From assembly GCF_034190915.1 (NCBI RefSeq), contig NW_026947503.1:22154532-22218531 (forward strand): 64,000 nt of DNA. The letters are read 5' to 3'. Shown here piece after piece: positions 36,707 to 48,749 of the stretch (positions are counted from its first letter, which is position 1; every line of letters starts with the position of its first letter). The translations under genes were made by a program, and so were the position numbers. This DNA is from Cavia porcellus (lineage: Eukaryota; Chordata; Mammalia; Rodentia; Caviidae). The notes below the pieces were generated by a model. That model was given only the letters and a program-made list of their open reading frames with translations. It was not told where the DNA came from and did not search any database.

Positions 36707-36959
36707 GTGTAATTTTGAGTATTAGGAAGTCCCAATAGACTATTTTTTAAAAGAAAATAGTCTGCAAGATTTCTTCCTATATTATTTCTTTTTAACCAGG
36801 AAAAGGTGTTTTGAATAATCATATTTTACCTTAGCAGGTTTACTAAACATATAAAAGTTATTAATAATAGATTGAATATCTATCATGAAATTAACAGGAA
36901 AAAGGTTAGCATACATTATATAAAAGTCTCATAATTTTTGATAAAATAGCATACATAGG

Positions 36960-36962
<3 letters not shown>

Positions 36963-37004
<42 letters not shown>
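36963..37004. repeat. (TA)n microsatellite, about 42 bp
   Basis: A pure alternating TA array in AT-rich DNA that can form cruciform structure. The segment from 37,005 to 37,720 beyond it shows no gene. Confidence 0.97.
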
Positions 37005-37006
<2 letters not shown>

Positions 37007-37760
37007 CACAACAGTGAAACTCCTGGAAGACTAGCATAAAGAGGAAGTGTACTTGTTAATATTTATATGGGAAAATGTCTAAACTACAGAGAAATTAAAT
37101 ATAAAACACCTAAGAATTTTGTCTCAGACCTTAGTTTTTATATCCTAGACAATTTATTTCCATATTTTGAGATTTTTGTCTGTTAAATTGGAAAAACATG
37201 ACATGGGTATAGTATTAGAATCTAATGTATATTTGTACAAATAATAGTCCTACATAAAAATATTGAAATATATTCTGGTTCAGAATAAGAATTGTTGAAC
37301 ATATTACTCCAATATTTTAAAAAACAGTACTATGTGGTAAAAGTTGTTATTATATATACATATGACCATATTATAGCTATTAATATAAATGGGAATAATC
37401 TTCTTGCAAATTTATATAAAAATAGGGTTTAAGATTTGTAAAAAATTTTGTTTTTAGCACAGTTATTCCCATTTAGATTATTTAACCTAAGAAAAATTTA
37501 AAGAGAAATGATAGCTTTATAGATATTTTACATATCCTTCACACTGCTAGAATGCTTTCAAATGTTTTTAGGCTGTGAAGAAATATGATGTAATCGTTAC
37601 AATAATTTTAAAGATTACTCAGCCAACCAAAACTCATTACTATGACAGAACAAAAAATATAGACAGAATGTAAAACAGCCTCGATAATAAATATGGTATA
37701 TTGTGATTTTTCATTATCAGGGTTTTTTTTTCTTGTTTCTCTGTACCTCATCTACCATAG

Positions 37761-37932
37761 GGTTCTAGGAAAGAGGGCAAAGCCACTGTCTCCTGGGAGG
37801 GAACAGGAAATAATATGGAGAAGAGAAAAAGGAGATGGATTTCCTTCCTCTCTTTCTGTGGAGACAGAGGGACAGTAAAGGGAAGAACAGTGATGAGCCA
37901 CTGTCTCCTTCTTGAGCTGAAATACTGGAAAG
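37761..37932 (+). other. Exon-like segment with paired splice signals
   Basis: A pyrimidine-rich tract (37,722-37,756) ends in CTACCATAG, a reasonable acceptor. Then come 172 bp, locally GC-richer and purine-rich, and GGAAAG|GTGAGTG, a near-consensus donor at 37,933. One frame is open across all 57 codons and contains ATG at 37,815. The translation (GSRKEGKATVSWEG at the start, LLLELKYWK at the end) is not one I recognise. The frame stays open past the donor to 38,105. It could be an unannotated coding or lncRNA exon, or coincidence. Confidence 0.25.
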
Positions 37933-38219
37933 GTGAGTGTAACTTGATACAACAATGCAGACGTCAGAAGCATGGAAAGTTTACACCTTGCTGTGTATTC
38001 AGAATGGAAAGTGATAGCAAAGGGAGTGATGGTAGTGCTTGGCAGTCTTGTGGCACCACATTGGAAAGGTACACAATGGCTTTTGGCAGGGAGACACAGC
38101 TCTGAGATAGAGCTATAAAGCTATGGTTAGCTCCCCACAGCATAGCATGAATTCAGTAATGAGTGAGAAAATGTGTAATGTGAATGTGAAACAATAGGAA
38201 ATACATGGAGAGCTGCCAT

Positions 38220-38350
38220 CCTTAATTTTATGTGTAAATTACCCCAGTCACTGGAATCCCTAGATTACACATTATTTCTTGGTGTGTTCAGTAGGATACT
38301 TTCTGAATGAGATTAACATTTACATTTGCTGATCCAAATGAGCCTAAAAG
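38220..38350 (+). mobile_element. MLT2-like LTR fragment
   Basis: CCTTAATTTTATGTGTAAATTACCC, ACACATTATTTCTTGG and GAATGAGATTAACATTTACATTTGCTG follow the first third of the LTR family seen at 35,846. Only about 130 bp remain. Confidence 0.5.
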
Positions 38351-38984
38351 GAAAGGCAAAAAAATAGTTTGATTTATTTTGTTGGCAGAATTATACATTT
38401 GCTTTTTGTTTAATTTTTAAAAGTGATAAGGTTAACCCAATCATCGTAATTTTAAAAATCAATTTTGCAATTTGAAATCTGTGAACAAACAATATTCTGA
38501 AATTATTAGCCAGAGTAGTTTGGAAAACAGACATTTTTAAGAGATATTAAATTGAGCAATTTGTTTAACCATATTTAATTTTAATTAATTTCCAGCTTAT
38601 TCAATGAGGTAATAATTCCAATATCATAGGCATTTTGTGAGTACAGTGCCTGAAACATAGTCACACAACAAATATTCTTTCCCCTTTCCCTGCAAAACTT
38701 TCATTTGATACTCATTAGAAGTAAACTCAGCAACTTGGCTCTTTACAACAAGTGGCCCCATTTCAAACAATAAAATTCTTTGTTTATATATATATCAAAA
38801 TGCCATGTGTAAACCTTGAATATACACAATAAAATTGAAGATCTTTGTGTGTTACAACTTACCATTTAAATTATATTAGCGCCTTGTTTTAACTATTCCT
38901 GCCTTTCGGTCTTAATATTTCTTCTACAAGGAAGTGAAATCTATGTTGAAACATTACCACAGGATATACACTGTTGGTCCCATA

Positions 38985-39050
38985 AGTCCTAGCAAGACCT
39001 TATCTCAAAACAAACAAACAAACAAACAAACAAACAAACAAACAAAAAAA
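38985..39050 (+). mobile_element. B1 3' end remnant with (CAAA)n tail
   Basis: CCTAGCAAGACCTTATCTCAAAA is the end of a B1 SINE, followed by a (CAAA)n array to about 39,050. The head of the SINE is missing. Confidence 0.65.
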
Positions 39051-39132
39051 CCACAACTATTATTCTGGCCCCCCTTCTCACCCCACAGATATTTCGAATG
39101 CTTTTAGTGTAACTATTTCAAGACTTTCCATA

Positions 39133-40325
39133 TGCTAAAAACTAAAACTAGACCCATGTCTATCAGTGCACTAAACTTAAGTCAAAATGGATCAAATATC
39201 TAACTATCAAAATAGAAACACTAAATCTTCTAGAAGACAAAGTATGTAGAAATCTTGAAGACATGGGGATAGGCAGAGAGTTCATAAACAAAAATCAAAC
39301 TGCATAGGTAATACTTCACAGAATCAACAATTGGGATCTTGTCTTATTAAAAAGCTTTTGCACATCAAGAGAAATTACCAACAGAGTGAAAATAAAACCT
39401 CAAAGAATGGGAAAAAATTTTAACCAACTGTCCTTCAGACAAAGGATTTATACTCAGAACATATAAAGAACTGAAAAAGATCAGGGCCCCCAAAGTTAAA
39501 GACCTATGCCAAAAATGGCATCTGAGATGAATACACAATTCTCAGATGAAGAAATACAAATGACAAATAAATATATGAAAAAAATGTTCAACATCATTGA
39601 CCATTCAAGAGATGCAAATAAAAACAACACTGAGATATCATTTCTCACCAGAAAGAATGTCTAACATCAAAAATTTAGCCAATAACAAATGCTAGTTTGG
39701 CTATCATGAAAAAGGAACCCTTTTCTACTCTTGGCAGAAGGGTAGACTGGTAAAATCACTGTGGAAAGCAATGTGGAGATTCCTAATAAACTAAGATTTG
39801 GTGTTCCGTTTAACCCAGCTATTCCCCTTCTGTGTGTTTTCCCAGAAGAATGAAAAACATCATACCATAGCAATATATTTGCACCCATGTTTACAGCTGC
39901 ACAATTTGTAATAGCCAGATCTTGTAAACAATCTAAATTCCCATTATTGTGGAATGGATGAGATGATGTACATTTTTATGTAATGCAGTATTACTCAGCT
40001 ATAAAGAGTGATAAACGAGCTTTTATAGGTAAATGAATGTAACTATAGATCATACTGATAAATGAAATTATATCAGATTGTCTCTCTAGTGTAAAAAAAT
40101 AAGAGTAAATAAAATACAAAATGTACTATAGATATCGTGAAAATGAAGAAGAAGGAAAGTGCTCAAAAGGAAAGAAGAGCTGAGACAGGGAAAAGATTAG
40201 ATCATCTTTTAATCTGAACAACTACTTTCAAAATAACAATGTGCAATATGTTAACTAGTATCAATTTCCTATTGTTTTGAAACTCTGTAACACTTCTATC
40301 CTTTGTTTTTAAAATAAAAATAACC
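39133..40325 (+). mobile_element. 5'-truncated L1 (ORF2 C-terminal part plus 3' UTR)
   Basis: Sense-strand L1 text is clear: AAACTAGACCCATGTCTATC, AAAAAGCTTTTGCACATCAAG, AGAATGGGAAAAAATTTTAACC, TTCAACATCATTGACCATTCAAG, ACTGAGATATCATTTCTCACC and TGCAGTATTACTCAGCTATAAAG. This is followed by an A-rich 3' UTR and a TTTTAAAATAAAAATAA tail. The probable target duplication is AGACTTTCCATA (39,121-39,132) against AGACAATTTCCATA (40,326-40,339), with a small indel. ORF2 is disrupted by stops and frameshifts. It is a roughly 1.2 kb dead copy. Confidence 0.88.
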
Positions 40326-40339
40326 AGACAATTTCCATA

Positions 40340-41276
40340 CTAATGCCTGCTGCAATTTTATTAGGATTATATTATATCTATGTATTTATTTGGAGATAAT
40401 TAACACTATTGAATTGTTTGACCTATATACTGGTCTTGTATATTTTTTATGATTTTCACTATGTATTTCAAAATTTTGATGTTATTTTTAATTTTCAATT
40501 GTTAGCCTGTAGAATGCTTGGCATTCTGTACAGGTTCTCTGCATCCATCAATTCAGCTTTATTGAAAACATTCCATAAAAATTGTCCTTAATGAATAAAA
40601 GCAATTATTGAGCAATTTTTGGAAACTGTAGTTGTAGGTGCTTTAAAGGATAGAAATATTTTCTATGTTGTTTTATAAAAACCAAATAATTCCTAAGAAT
40701 TTCTGTTTCTAACAGTGTGTCCTCAAGCCCCACAATTTACCCTATTTCAATTGAAACACAACAGTGGTTAGTAAAATACAGTGCTCTGCATGGGTTCTTG
40801 TGTATAGGTACAATTTTCTTCAAGTTTATAGAAAGATATTATCTGTATACTTGTGAGAACCTGTCTTATACCGTTACTGAGTGCACTCCACTATTTAGCA
40901 ACATAGATGCAATCATTTAATTAGCATATTATCAATGAGTGTTCTATGTATGTTACTCTCTTAAGATGCTCTAACCTAAGTAATATAAAAAATAGCAAAA
41001 ATGTGTCAAGTTGAAAGAATAGAAAAAAAGATGAAATCATCAAACAAATGCATCCAGCCATAAGGTCAGTAATGAAAACTGAACAAAATCAAAGGTCATG
41101 AGAAAGTGAAGTAGCACACTGTTAGATGTGATCTGAAAAGAGATAGAGGTTTGATGGAGTGATAATCATTATATCTCAAGTAGTCTTCCAGCAATGAATT
41201 CTGGTACTTTTGTCTTAAGGTCATTACTGTAATTTCATGAAATAAAAGGTAAATTGTATTTCTGTTATACAAAGAA
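40340..41276. other. No gene seen; AT-rich DNA
   Basis: Open frames at 40,409-40,591 and 40,717-40,920 (60 and 67 codons) have no signatures. No named repeat was recognised. Confidence 0.5.
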
Positions 41277-41306
41277 AGGAAAAAAAAAGAAGAAAGAAAG
41301 AAAGGA

Positions 41307-41345
<39 letters not shown>

Positions 41346-41380
41346 GAAGAAAGAAAGAAAGGAAAGAAAGAAAGAAAGGA

Positions 41381-41440
<60 letters not shown>

Positions 41441-41457
41441 AAAAAAGAAAGAAGGAA
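41277..41457. repeat. (AAAG)n microsatellite, about 180 bp
   Basis: A long AAAG array with occasional GGAAAG and AAAAAG interruptions. It generates the apparent Lys/Arg/Glu-repeat frame on the plus strand and Phe/Leu/Ser on the minus. Neither is a gene. Purine-only arrays of this length can adopt triplex structure and are typically unstable. Confidence 0.97.
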
Positions 41458-41459
41458 AA

Positions 41460-44400
41460 GTGTTTTCACTACCCTGGCACCAACTGATCCGTAAAGATGT
41501 TACTTCTCAAAAATCTTAGGTTTGCACCATCAAATGACTTTTTCTTTCTTTTTTTCTGTTGCAGAGAACTTAGTCCTTACATTTATATTGTTGCCTTCAT
41601 CTGTGTGATTGCATTCTTTCCACAAAACAGCTTATTCATGTGAAACCAGAGAGCATAAAAAGAATATCCCACTTTCCAGGCTTTTCATGCTCAGTCAATT
41701 CATGACAAAAATAATTCAGACAAGATTAAAATAGGAAGCTAGTTTTTGTCATTTGAGAGATCTACCTTCTCTACCTCTTCCCCTCCCCGCCTTTTTTTTT
41801 TTTTTTTTGCTCAAAGCAACCTTTCGAACTACTGCCCTAGTAAATCCTGGACAGCTCGCATTCTGGTTGATTACATAATAGCTTGGAGCCACAAATATGG
41901 AATTATAGCATTAGAATTTAGCAGGTTTAACACACAAAGTAGTGATCAACAGGAGTCCACTAGTTGTGGATGAAACTTGTTTTGTGTATACATCCTGAAT
42001 GTAGGAGGAGAAAGAGCAACACTGTATCAGGAAGATTAGCTCTTAAAGGTTATATGAAAGTTCCAGTAAGTCCTGGATTAACACTAAACCTCTGTGTTAA
42101 CAGCTTGATGTAATACCGCAATTTTCTGCTCACAACATCCAGTCCTTGCCAAGCTGTACACTTGACAGGTAAACTGTTCAGTCCACTGCTCAGTCCACAT
42201 CCAGATTCACTCAGAAATCTTTGCCTTCACAGACTTTATTACGCACACACCAGAAATTGGCACAAGGATAACTGAGGGGAAAATTCTAAGGTATGAAGAG
42301 TTCATTTAATCCTCTTTTACAGCTTTGCATTTTTATGCGATAAATCTTTTCTAACTAATATATTAATTTGAGGAAAATTACTTCAAAAAGATGTATGCTA
42401 CTTTTAATTATCCAAAGAGTAGGAAGTAGACAAAGAAAAAAGAGTGTGTGAGTACTACAATTTTGAATTTCATTGTCTCTAAGAATTATGTTCCTGAGTT
42501 CTGGGAAATAAGAGTTAGGGGTGAATGTCCACAATTTAAAAGTATTTAGATAGAATCCAGAACCCTGTTGGCTGTTTAATCTGTGGGGCATCAAAGATCT
42601 GGATTTTTAGAAAGTTAGATATTTTTATAGTTCTTTTGTTATTTCAGATATTTTGAGGTTTCTGAACAGAGCCACTGAGTCAAGTTTCCTGGCAGTATAG
42701 GATAAATGGGTAAGTACAGGATGAGTGTATCTATAAAACTTTTTACTGTAAAGGGAAGAGATTAATGATACTAGGGGCTGAAGTAGAGAGACTATGAATA
42801 TGACTTTGTATTTTTTTTTTTCTCATTAGCCACTTTTGAGATCCTTTGAGTCAGAGAGTTCTTTTATTAACTGCCTGAATGTAATGTTTTGCTGAGTGGA
42901 TGAATGCAGATAGAAGGGCTGGAGATAACCACATAGTTGTTTTATAAGAATTCTTAATTTAACAAAGCCACCAGACATGGAGAGTGGAATTTTTCCTGAA
43001 ACAGAGATATTGTTGGCTTCGTATGCATATTGTATTGATTCATGTTAGAAACAAAATGGTAGGATAAATTACCATCTGAAACATGTCTAACTAAGGAAAA
43101 GAGAGAAGGGCACTAACGCTTTTACATTTGAATTTCATTACAAAATGACTGGTTTACAACAAAGTTTCTGAAGTGCTTGTTCAGCACGTGGTGCACCACT
43201 CCAGAATGGACCACAATGATGCTGTGAGTTCTCCAAAGCTTCAGGTAGCTGGATGGGGATGAAACAGGAATTGTCTTTGCCTAGACAGCCCTGGGTGTTT
43301 TCAGGGACCTACGATGTATCTCCATTTCTTCCAATAGGAAAAATAGTAGAGATTAGTTTAAGGTACAAGGCAGTGTATAGAGATCAAATTGAAGCAGGTC
43401 TAGAAAAATTCATATGTATTTCTGTAAGGTATACTACTGTCATTCTTACCTCTTTGATTATACCCTTATTGCATAGGATTGACTATTTCATCCTTAATAC
43501 TAATATAAAAAGGTAGGGAATAGCCCTAATAACTTCACATAAGAAACTTCACAAAAACTTCCCTGCATCAAAAAAGGGACTCAAATCATACCAAAGTTTC
43601 ATTAGGAAAACAAATTACAAGGAAAATGAGTCCCATATATTCCTTGCTATAGTTTTCTCTCTGGATTTGTTTTTGAAAACTGGCTTTGAACAGGCTTGAC
43701 TGCAGGCCTAGTGATGTGGGAAGCAAGTGTAAGGAGAATTCAGACCTGGAAGGCATGGAAGTGGCATTAACAAAGTAGGACTGTTAAGAAATGTGCAGGA
43801 AGGTGAAGGCTTGTATTTGTTCTGTACATATTTTAGCATCTTCTATTTCAACACATATTTAGGAATTAAGATTTAAAGCACTCAAAGAGCATCTCTAAAA
43901 GATACAGATGGGAGATTAAATCCCCAAATTTGGCAAACATACTTTGATGTTATTGACTGAGGAAAAAAATCTAATTCCTTAAGGTGGAAATAAGTAAAAT
44001 CTACAGCTCTAGCTTCTCTAGCTGCAATGAAAGTGGAATATATTGAGCATGGCCTGCTGTCATTATGTTATGACATCAGTTCTCCAGGTAATTAGGCTCA
44101 TGGAGCATTGCCAAATGACCATGTTTTCCTCTCTCCTAACTCTAGCAATATTTTAATTGCTTTGGGATATGTCTTTTAAACCACAGATTCACATGAATAA
44201 GTGCATTAAAAAAGTAACTTTCATCTATTTCGGTTTTAACAAAATACTATTTTCTTCCTTTATGATTTTAAATTCTTCATCTTGAACTTATTAAACTTAA
44301 GTAGGGGGTGAACTTTCTGGAATTTACCAATGACATGGTAAAAGAAAATGTTAGAGTAGAATTGTTTCTATGCTGGCGTTTGTAGTATCGGGCATACCTT

Positions 44401-45895
44401 CCAGACAGAATTTACAATTGAATTCATGGATAACATATATGATTTTTATATGTATCCAACTTATATGTATCCAACAGGTCCAACATATTAAAAAATTCTG
44501 ACTGGAAAAAGAAAAAGAGTTGGACACAGATTTCCTTGTATAAAGTCATTCTGGTTTCTATTTCCCAAGGCCAATAAGAGGCTCCCATGGGAATAACTCA
44601 CAGCATTTTGACTATTTTCCTTGTGTCATTCCTGTGCCTGGAGAGAAAGAAATGACTGTATTGGGTCCCTTACTTTCCTGGAGTCTACTTAGGTAAGAAG
44701 TGAGGTGACATTTTTCATGGACTACAAGTGAAGAAAGAAATGGACAGGGTTGCCCAGGGTCCTGGTAAAATGGAATTGGTCAGGAATGAAGAGTTTCCAA
44801 CTGCTATTAAATAACTAACTAAATAAATTCTGGATCCCTTGAGACTAAAGAGAAGTCATAAATTAATTTGTAGTTTAACTTGCAAGCCTACTATTGCATA
44901 GAATTTGTATTTAATGGTATCAGTAAGGCATTTCCAATCCTTCTCACTCTTTCCTTCACCAGCTCCTAGGATGAGAACAAGAAAACTGAGATGAGTTTGA
45001 GGGGCTAGATGTTTACAGAATCACAAGGCAGAGGAATCAAGAGGGGAACTCTTTGATATTCTAGGCTCTCAGCTTACAGCAGGGGCAAAATGCCACGCAT
45101 GGGTTTTTCCCTTAGATTAATTTTTTAATGAGATTGTCCACTTTAATTTCTAAACCAAGACTGTGCTTTCAGTGGACTTTATCAATGCCTATCATCTAAG
45201 AGGGAGCAGAGAGTTGCATCCTTAAGGCAACTGCAATGTATCCACACTGACAACAGTTTACAAGGATGATGAGAGAGGAAAACAAAGGTGGACTTTGGTT
45301 ATGTCAGGAGTTGTGCAGGCTATAATACCTGTAGGCTTGTTTCACAATTGCTCTGGTTTTGTTTCTTCTCATCCTTTCAGGATCTTGAGTCAGAGTATGT
45401 TGAGTAGCTGAGCTATAATAGGACCAGGTGGGTCAGTGTCACACAGTACCACCTTAGAGCCTGGGCTAAGCACACAAATAAACCAACAAAATTAGCCACA
45501 CTCATCTTGTCTTCTTTAAAATTAGTATATTTTGTTTCATTGTGGATGCATATGCATTTATTTTGCTTTAAAAATGTCAAATGTCATTCATCTTGATTCC
45601 AGTTTTTGGTACTTAAACTTTGTGCTTAAAGTCAATGTCTCCTAGGCTCAGTTCTGGACCCTTTTGGAATAGTTTTTCCAGAGGAAGAAAACTTAGTCTC
45701 TGTATTTTATAGGTTACTGTTATTTTCTAAACCATTTTTCTAGACCCTCTTGGAGACCTCCACTTTCCAGTCCACTCACAGAAGTGTTTCTTTAGGCATT
45801 GATCCTGACAAAAGAATGCAGAATGTTGCCAAACGGTAGTTTGATTTATGCCCTTTTTCTTTTAATCATAAAAGTGTTTTATTCTGATACTCTAA
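41460..45895. other. No gene seen; includes possible conserved-looking noncoding DNA
   Basis: No exon or named repeat could be supported in these 4.4 kb. An acceptor-like TTTTCTTTCTTTTTTTCTGTTGCAG ends at 41,566 but no matching donor or long frame follows. A T18 tract lies at 41,792-41,809. The 87-codon plus frame at 43,253-43,516 and the 79-codon minus frame at 42,355-42,594 have no recognisable domain. About 44,020-44,230 is less simple in sequence and contains GGTAATTAGGCTCATGG; it could be regulatory, but that is speculation. Confidence 0.45.
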
Positions 45896-45897
45896 AC

Positions 45898-46115
45898 CAC
45901 AGGTTGGTAAATTTTGTCTTGTAAAAGTTTAGGTAGCAAGTAAGTAAGGCCTGTAAAATGTTAGCTAGCAAATAAATAAGGCTTTGTAAGTTTAATGGAC
46001 TTGATTCTAACTACTTGCCTCTATTATATGGTCAAGGTAGTTACAGACAATACAAGAATGAATTGACCTGACTGTTCCATTAAAATGTATTTAGAAAACA
46101 AGTCTACACTATTTT
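45898..46115 (+). mobile_element. hAT-Charlie-like DNA transposon fossil with internal 28-bp duplication
   Basis: The order CACAGGTTGGTAAATTTTGTC, TTGTAAAAGTTTAGG, AAGGCCTGTAA, CTACTTGCCTCT, GTAGTTACAGACAATACAAGAATGAATTG and CCATTAAAATGTATTTAGAAAAC matches the widespread mammalian repeat beginning 'cagnggtcggcaaactttttctgtaaagg', whose terminal repeat is hAT-like. One part, AGGTAGCAAGTAAGTAAGGC, is duplicated just downstream as TAGCTAGCAAATAAATAAGGC. Non-autonomous, no transposase frame. Confidence 0.65.
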
Positions 46116-46374
46116 TAGCCTCTAAAATCTAGTAGTTTACAATCTTCTGTTGTAAGCTATGTTACTAGTCTTCTTGCCCTTTCTTTCTTTATTCTCCTTA
46201 TCTTCACTTTAAAAACAAATAATAATGTTTGGGATAATTACTAAAGCAAATTTTATGTCATTAAGATATTTATCACTATGGAAGCATTGATTTAGCTTGA
46301 TTTTTAAATTACCTTTTTTGATATGTTAACACTCATCAAGTAATAAATGAACTGCTTTCTTGAATAGAATATTA

Positions 46375-46545
46375 GCTATCATTTATTGACCATATGTGTA
46401 GATGTTATAAATTAACAACTGGCAATTACTGTTATTCCCATTTTAAGGAAGAGATAATGCCCAGAATGCAAGCAATTTGCTTAAAGCCACAGTTATCCTT
46501 TAGTACTTCTGAGATATGAGCCAAGTCTGCCAAATTCTAAAGCTC
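46375..46545 (-). mobile_element. MIR SINE, minus orientation
   Basis: AGCTATCATTTATTGACCATATG, TTCCCATTTTAAGGAAGAGATAATG, CAAGCAATTTGCTTAAAGCCAC and GAGATATGAGCCAAGTCTGCC are the reverse complement of MIR in order. Ancient and non-coding. Confidence 0.75.
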
Positions 46546-46549
46546 AAGC

Positions 46550-47560
46550 GAATACCCCTGTAGCCCTTGCTGGAAACGACATGCAGGGCAGTTTAGAGTG
46601 TACTTTCAGATTAAACTGGAAGAAAATAAGGAAGTCATAGCTTTAAGCACTAACAAGACATCCCAAATGGGCTCAGTAAGCAAGAGACACTGATTTTGAT
46701 GAGCTTGCTTTGAAAGTTGACTGAGGATGAGTGTTGATTCCACATGGCTTATAGAAATCCACTTGGAGTTCAGACATTTTCTGTTGGAGTTGGTACTTTG
46801 TTTCACACTTATTCATGAAAGTGAATGACCCTGAGCACTTACAATAGTGTGTTTTGTGTGACTTTTCTGATTAGCTTAACTGTTTGGCTGGAGAATAACC
46901 CATACTACCAACCTTAAGCATTATTGGAAAGACAAAAATAAAGGGAAACCAGACATTTATATTTGATCTTTGTAATAGGAAAAGCAGCTCACATACATTC
47001 ATATACATAGGCATGTGTACACACATTATATATGTACGCCTCTGTGTGTGCATATACCTGCACATTCTCATGTAAACAAAATTTCTTGTTCTTTGGTAAA
47101 TATTCTACTTTTTTCAAAATATACACTTGCTCTTTTAGCATTAATTGGTGCAAGCTCTATATTTTTCAAAATATAACATACATTTAATTCCAGTGCTTTT
47201 TTACTTTAAAATGGCTTGGTGAATAAGCAAGTTTATTACTTAATAGGACAACATAGAAGGGTAAGTTTTAGCCTCTGTTGAAATTAAGTAATAACAGCGA
47301 TCAGCTTGGTTTGTCAGTCTGTACATTGTGCCTAGCATGAATAGCATAGTGGGGTGTGAAGCATATGTCCTCTGACCTTGGAGCATACTAATGCTGATAT
47401 TTTCCCCCCAATTTTCTTAAAATACAATTGCTTCTCTTGTGTCATGTAGAAAAAGAAACAGGTTTAACTGTTTAGCAGAATGCCATAATATTAAAATGCT
47501 ATCTATATGTCTACTTGTACAAATACTTAAGGTTCAAAAAATGAATTTGTGAGAGTAATT
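46550..47560. other. No gene seen; CA/TG-rich patch
   Basis: A loosely TG/CA-rich, ATA-interrupted patch at 46,990-47,070 accounts for the Met/Cys-rich minus frame at 46,871-47,071. No gene is supported. Confidence 0.5.
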
Positions 47561-47572
47561 AGGATAAAACTT

Positions 47573-47677
47573 TTTTTTTTTTTTGCCTTTTTCCTTTTTA
47601 TCGGTACCAGGGATCGAACCCATGACTGCCTGCTTACAAGGCAGGCGCTTATGCCGCTGAGCTAAATCCCCAGCCCC
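47573..47677 (-). mobile_element. ID element, young-looking, with 12-bp target duplication
   Basis: On the minus strand GGGGCTGGGGATTTAGCTCAGC, AAGCGCCTGCCTTGTAAGC and GGGTTCGATCCCTGGTACCG precede a poly(A)-type tail, with intact Pol III A-box and B-box sequences. AGGATAAAACTT is repeated at both ends (47,561-47,572 and 47,678-47,689). Low divergence and a perfect duplication indicate recent retroposition. Confidence 0.95.
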
Positions 47678-48633
47678 AGGATAAAACTTCTGAAGAAAAA
47701 ATATTTTGGCCAAATATAAACTCCTAAATAAAATAGAAAGTCAAAACAATGAATATTAAAGAGAAATGGAAAGGCAGTTGGGTGACCTTTCTAGCTAGTT
47801 GCCTCTGTGATACACCATCTAAAGTTTTAAAGCTCTCCAGTGGCAGAGAAGGTCCTACACAAATGGACCACTGATTGTATTAAAGCGAATATCTTAAAAT
47901 GCTCATTTTTATGTTTTAACATTGCCCAGCTCTTTATTAAATACAAAGCAAAAGACGGTCTTACAATTAGTTTGACAATGCCCTGGTTATTTTGTGAACA
48001 TTCTTGACCCAGTTATGTGATCCCTTCAAAGCTTTCTGTTGTTTTCATTTCTATTTTTTATTTAAACCCTTTGTTTTTGATGCTACATTTTCATCCCTGA
48101 TGCATATCTAATTTTGTATGCATTTTCCCTTCAAAATCTTTCAGCTACCAGAAAAAGAAGTTTCCAAAGGAGCCAGAGAAAACTAAACATACTGCAGAAA
48201 TGTTCCAATATTTTGCAAAATTATATTGAGCATTATTTTGTTTCAGATACTTGTTTTTCCTTCCCTTTCTCACCAGAGATTAAGAACAAATACAAAACAT
48301 GACGGTGTTGATAAGATTTACTGCAGAATCCTTTCTTTACTTCTTCTCACGAGGAAGGGTTTTGCAGATTAGTAAGAAATCTTCAAACTTCATTTTATCT
48401 ACTGTTTCTAAAATACACAACAGAATATTTATAATGCTATAACACAGTATCTTTAATATTTATGTACTTATCTCTAAAGAGTAACAGGAGACACATTCAG
48501 TCTATGCCTTTGTAAGGTGCCAAGTCGTCCAGTCTGAAGCATCTTACTTTTACAGTAAAGTCTGTGAACGCCCTGATAAGATTCTCCTAAGCGTCTGTGT
48601 ACACAGTGACCTCATTTACTTTATTTTTTTTAT

Positions 48634-48745
48634 TTATTTATTTTTTTTTTTTGTCTTTTTCATTTTTATCGGTACCAGGGATCGAACTCACGACCGCCTG
48701 CTTGCAAGGCAGGTGCTTATGCCGCTGAGCTAAATCCCCAGCCCC
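48634..48745 (-). mobile_element. ID element, young-looking
   Basis: It is nearly identical to the copy at 47,573: GGGGCTGGGGATTTAGCTCAGC, GCACCTGCCTTGCAAGC and GAGTTCGATCCCTGGTACCG, with a long A/AAAT tail that appears as TTTATTTATTT on the plus strand. A flanking TTCATTTATTTTA-type duplication is plausible but blurred by the T-rich tail. The 62-codon minus frame ending here (48,638-48,826) runs through this SINE and its A tail and is not a gene. Confidence 0.93.
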
Positions 48746-48749
48746 TTCA

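Noticed and set aside
41224..41487. Lys/Arg/Glu- and Phe/Leu/Ser-repeat open frames on both strands
   Set aside because: Both are translations of the (AAAG)n microsatellite.
41541..41640. Strong splice-acceptor-like tract ending GTTGCAG at 41,566
   Set aside because: No matching donor or sustained frame follows within a reasonable exon length.
47573..48745. tRNA gene-like sequences with good A and B boxes
   Set aside because: They are ID SINEs: target duplications, A-tails and no complete acceptor-stem cloverleaf.
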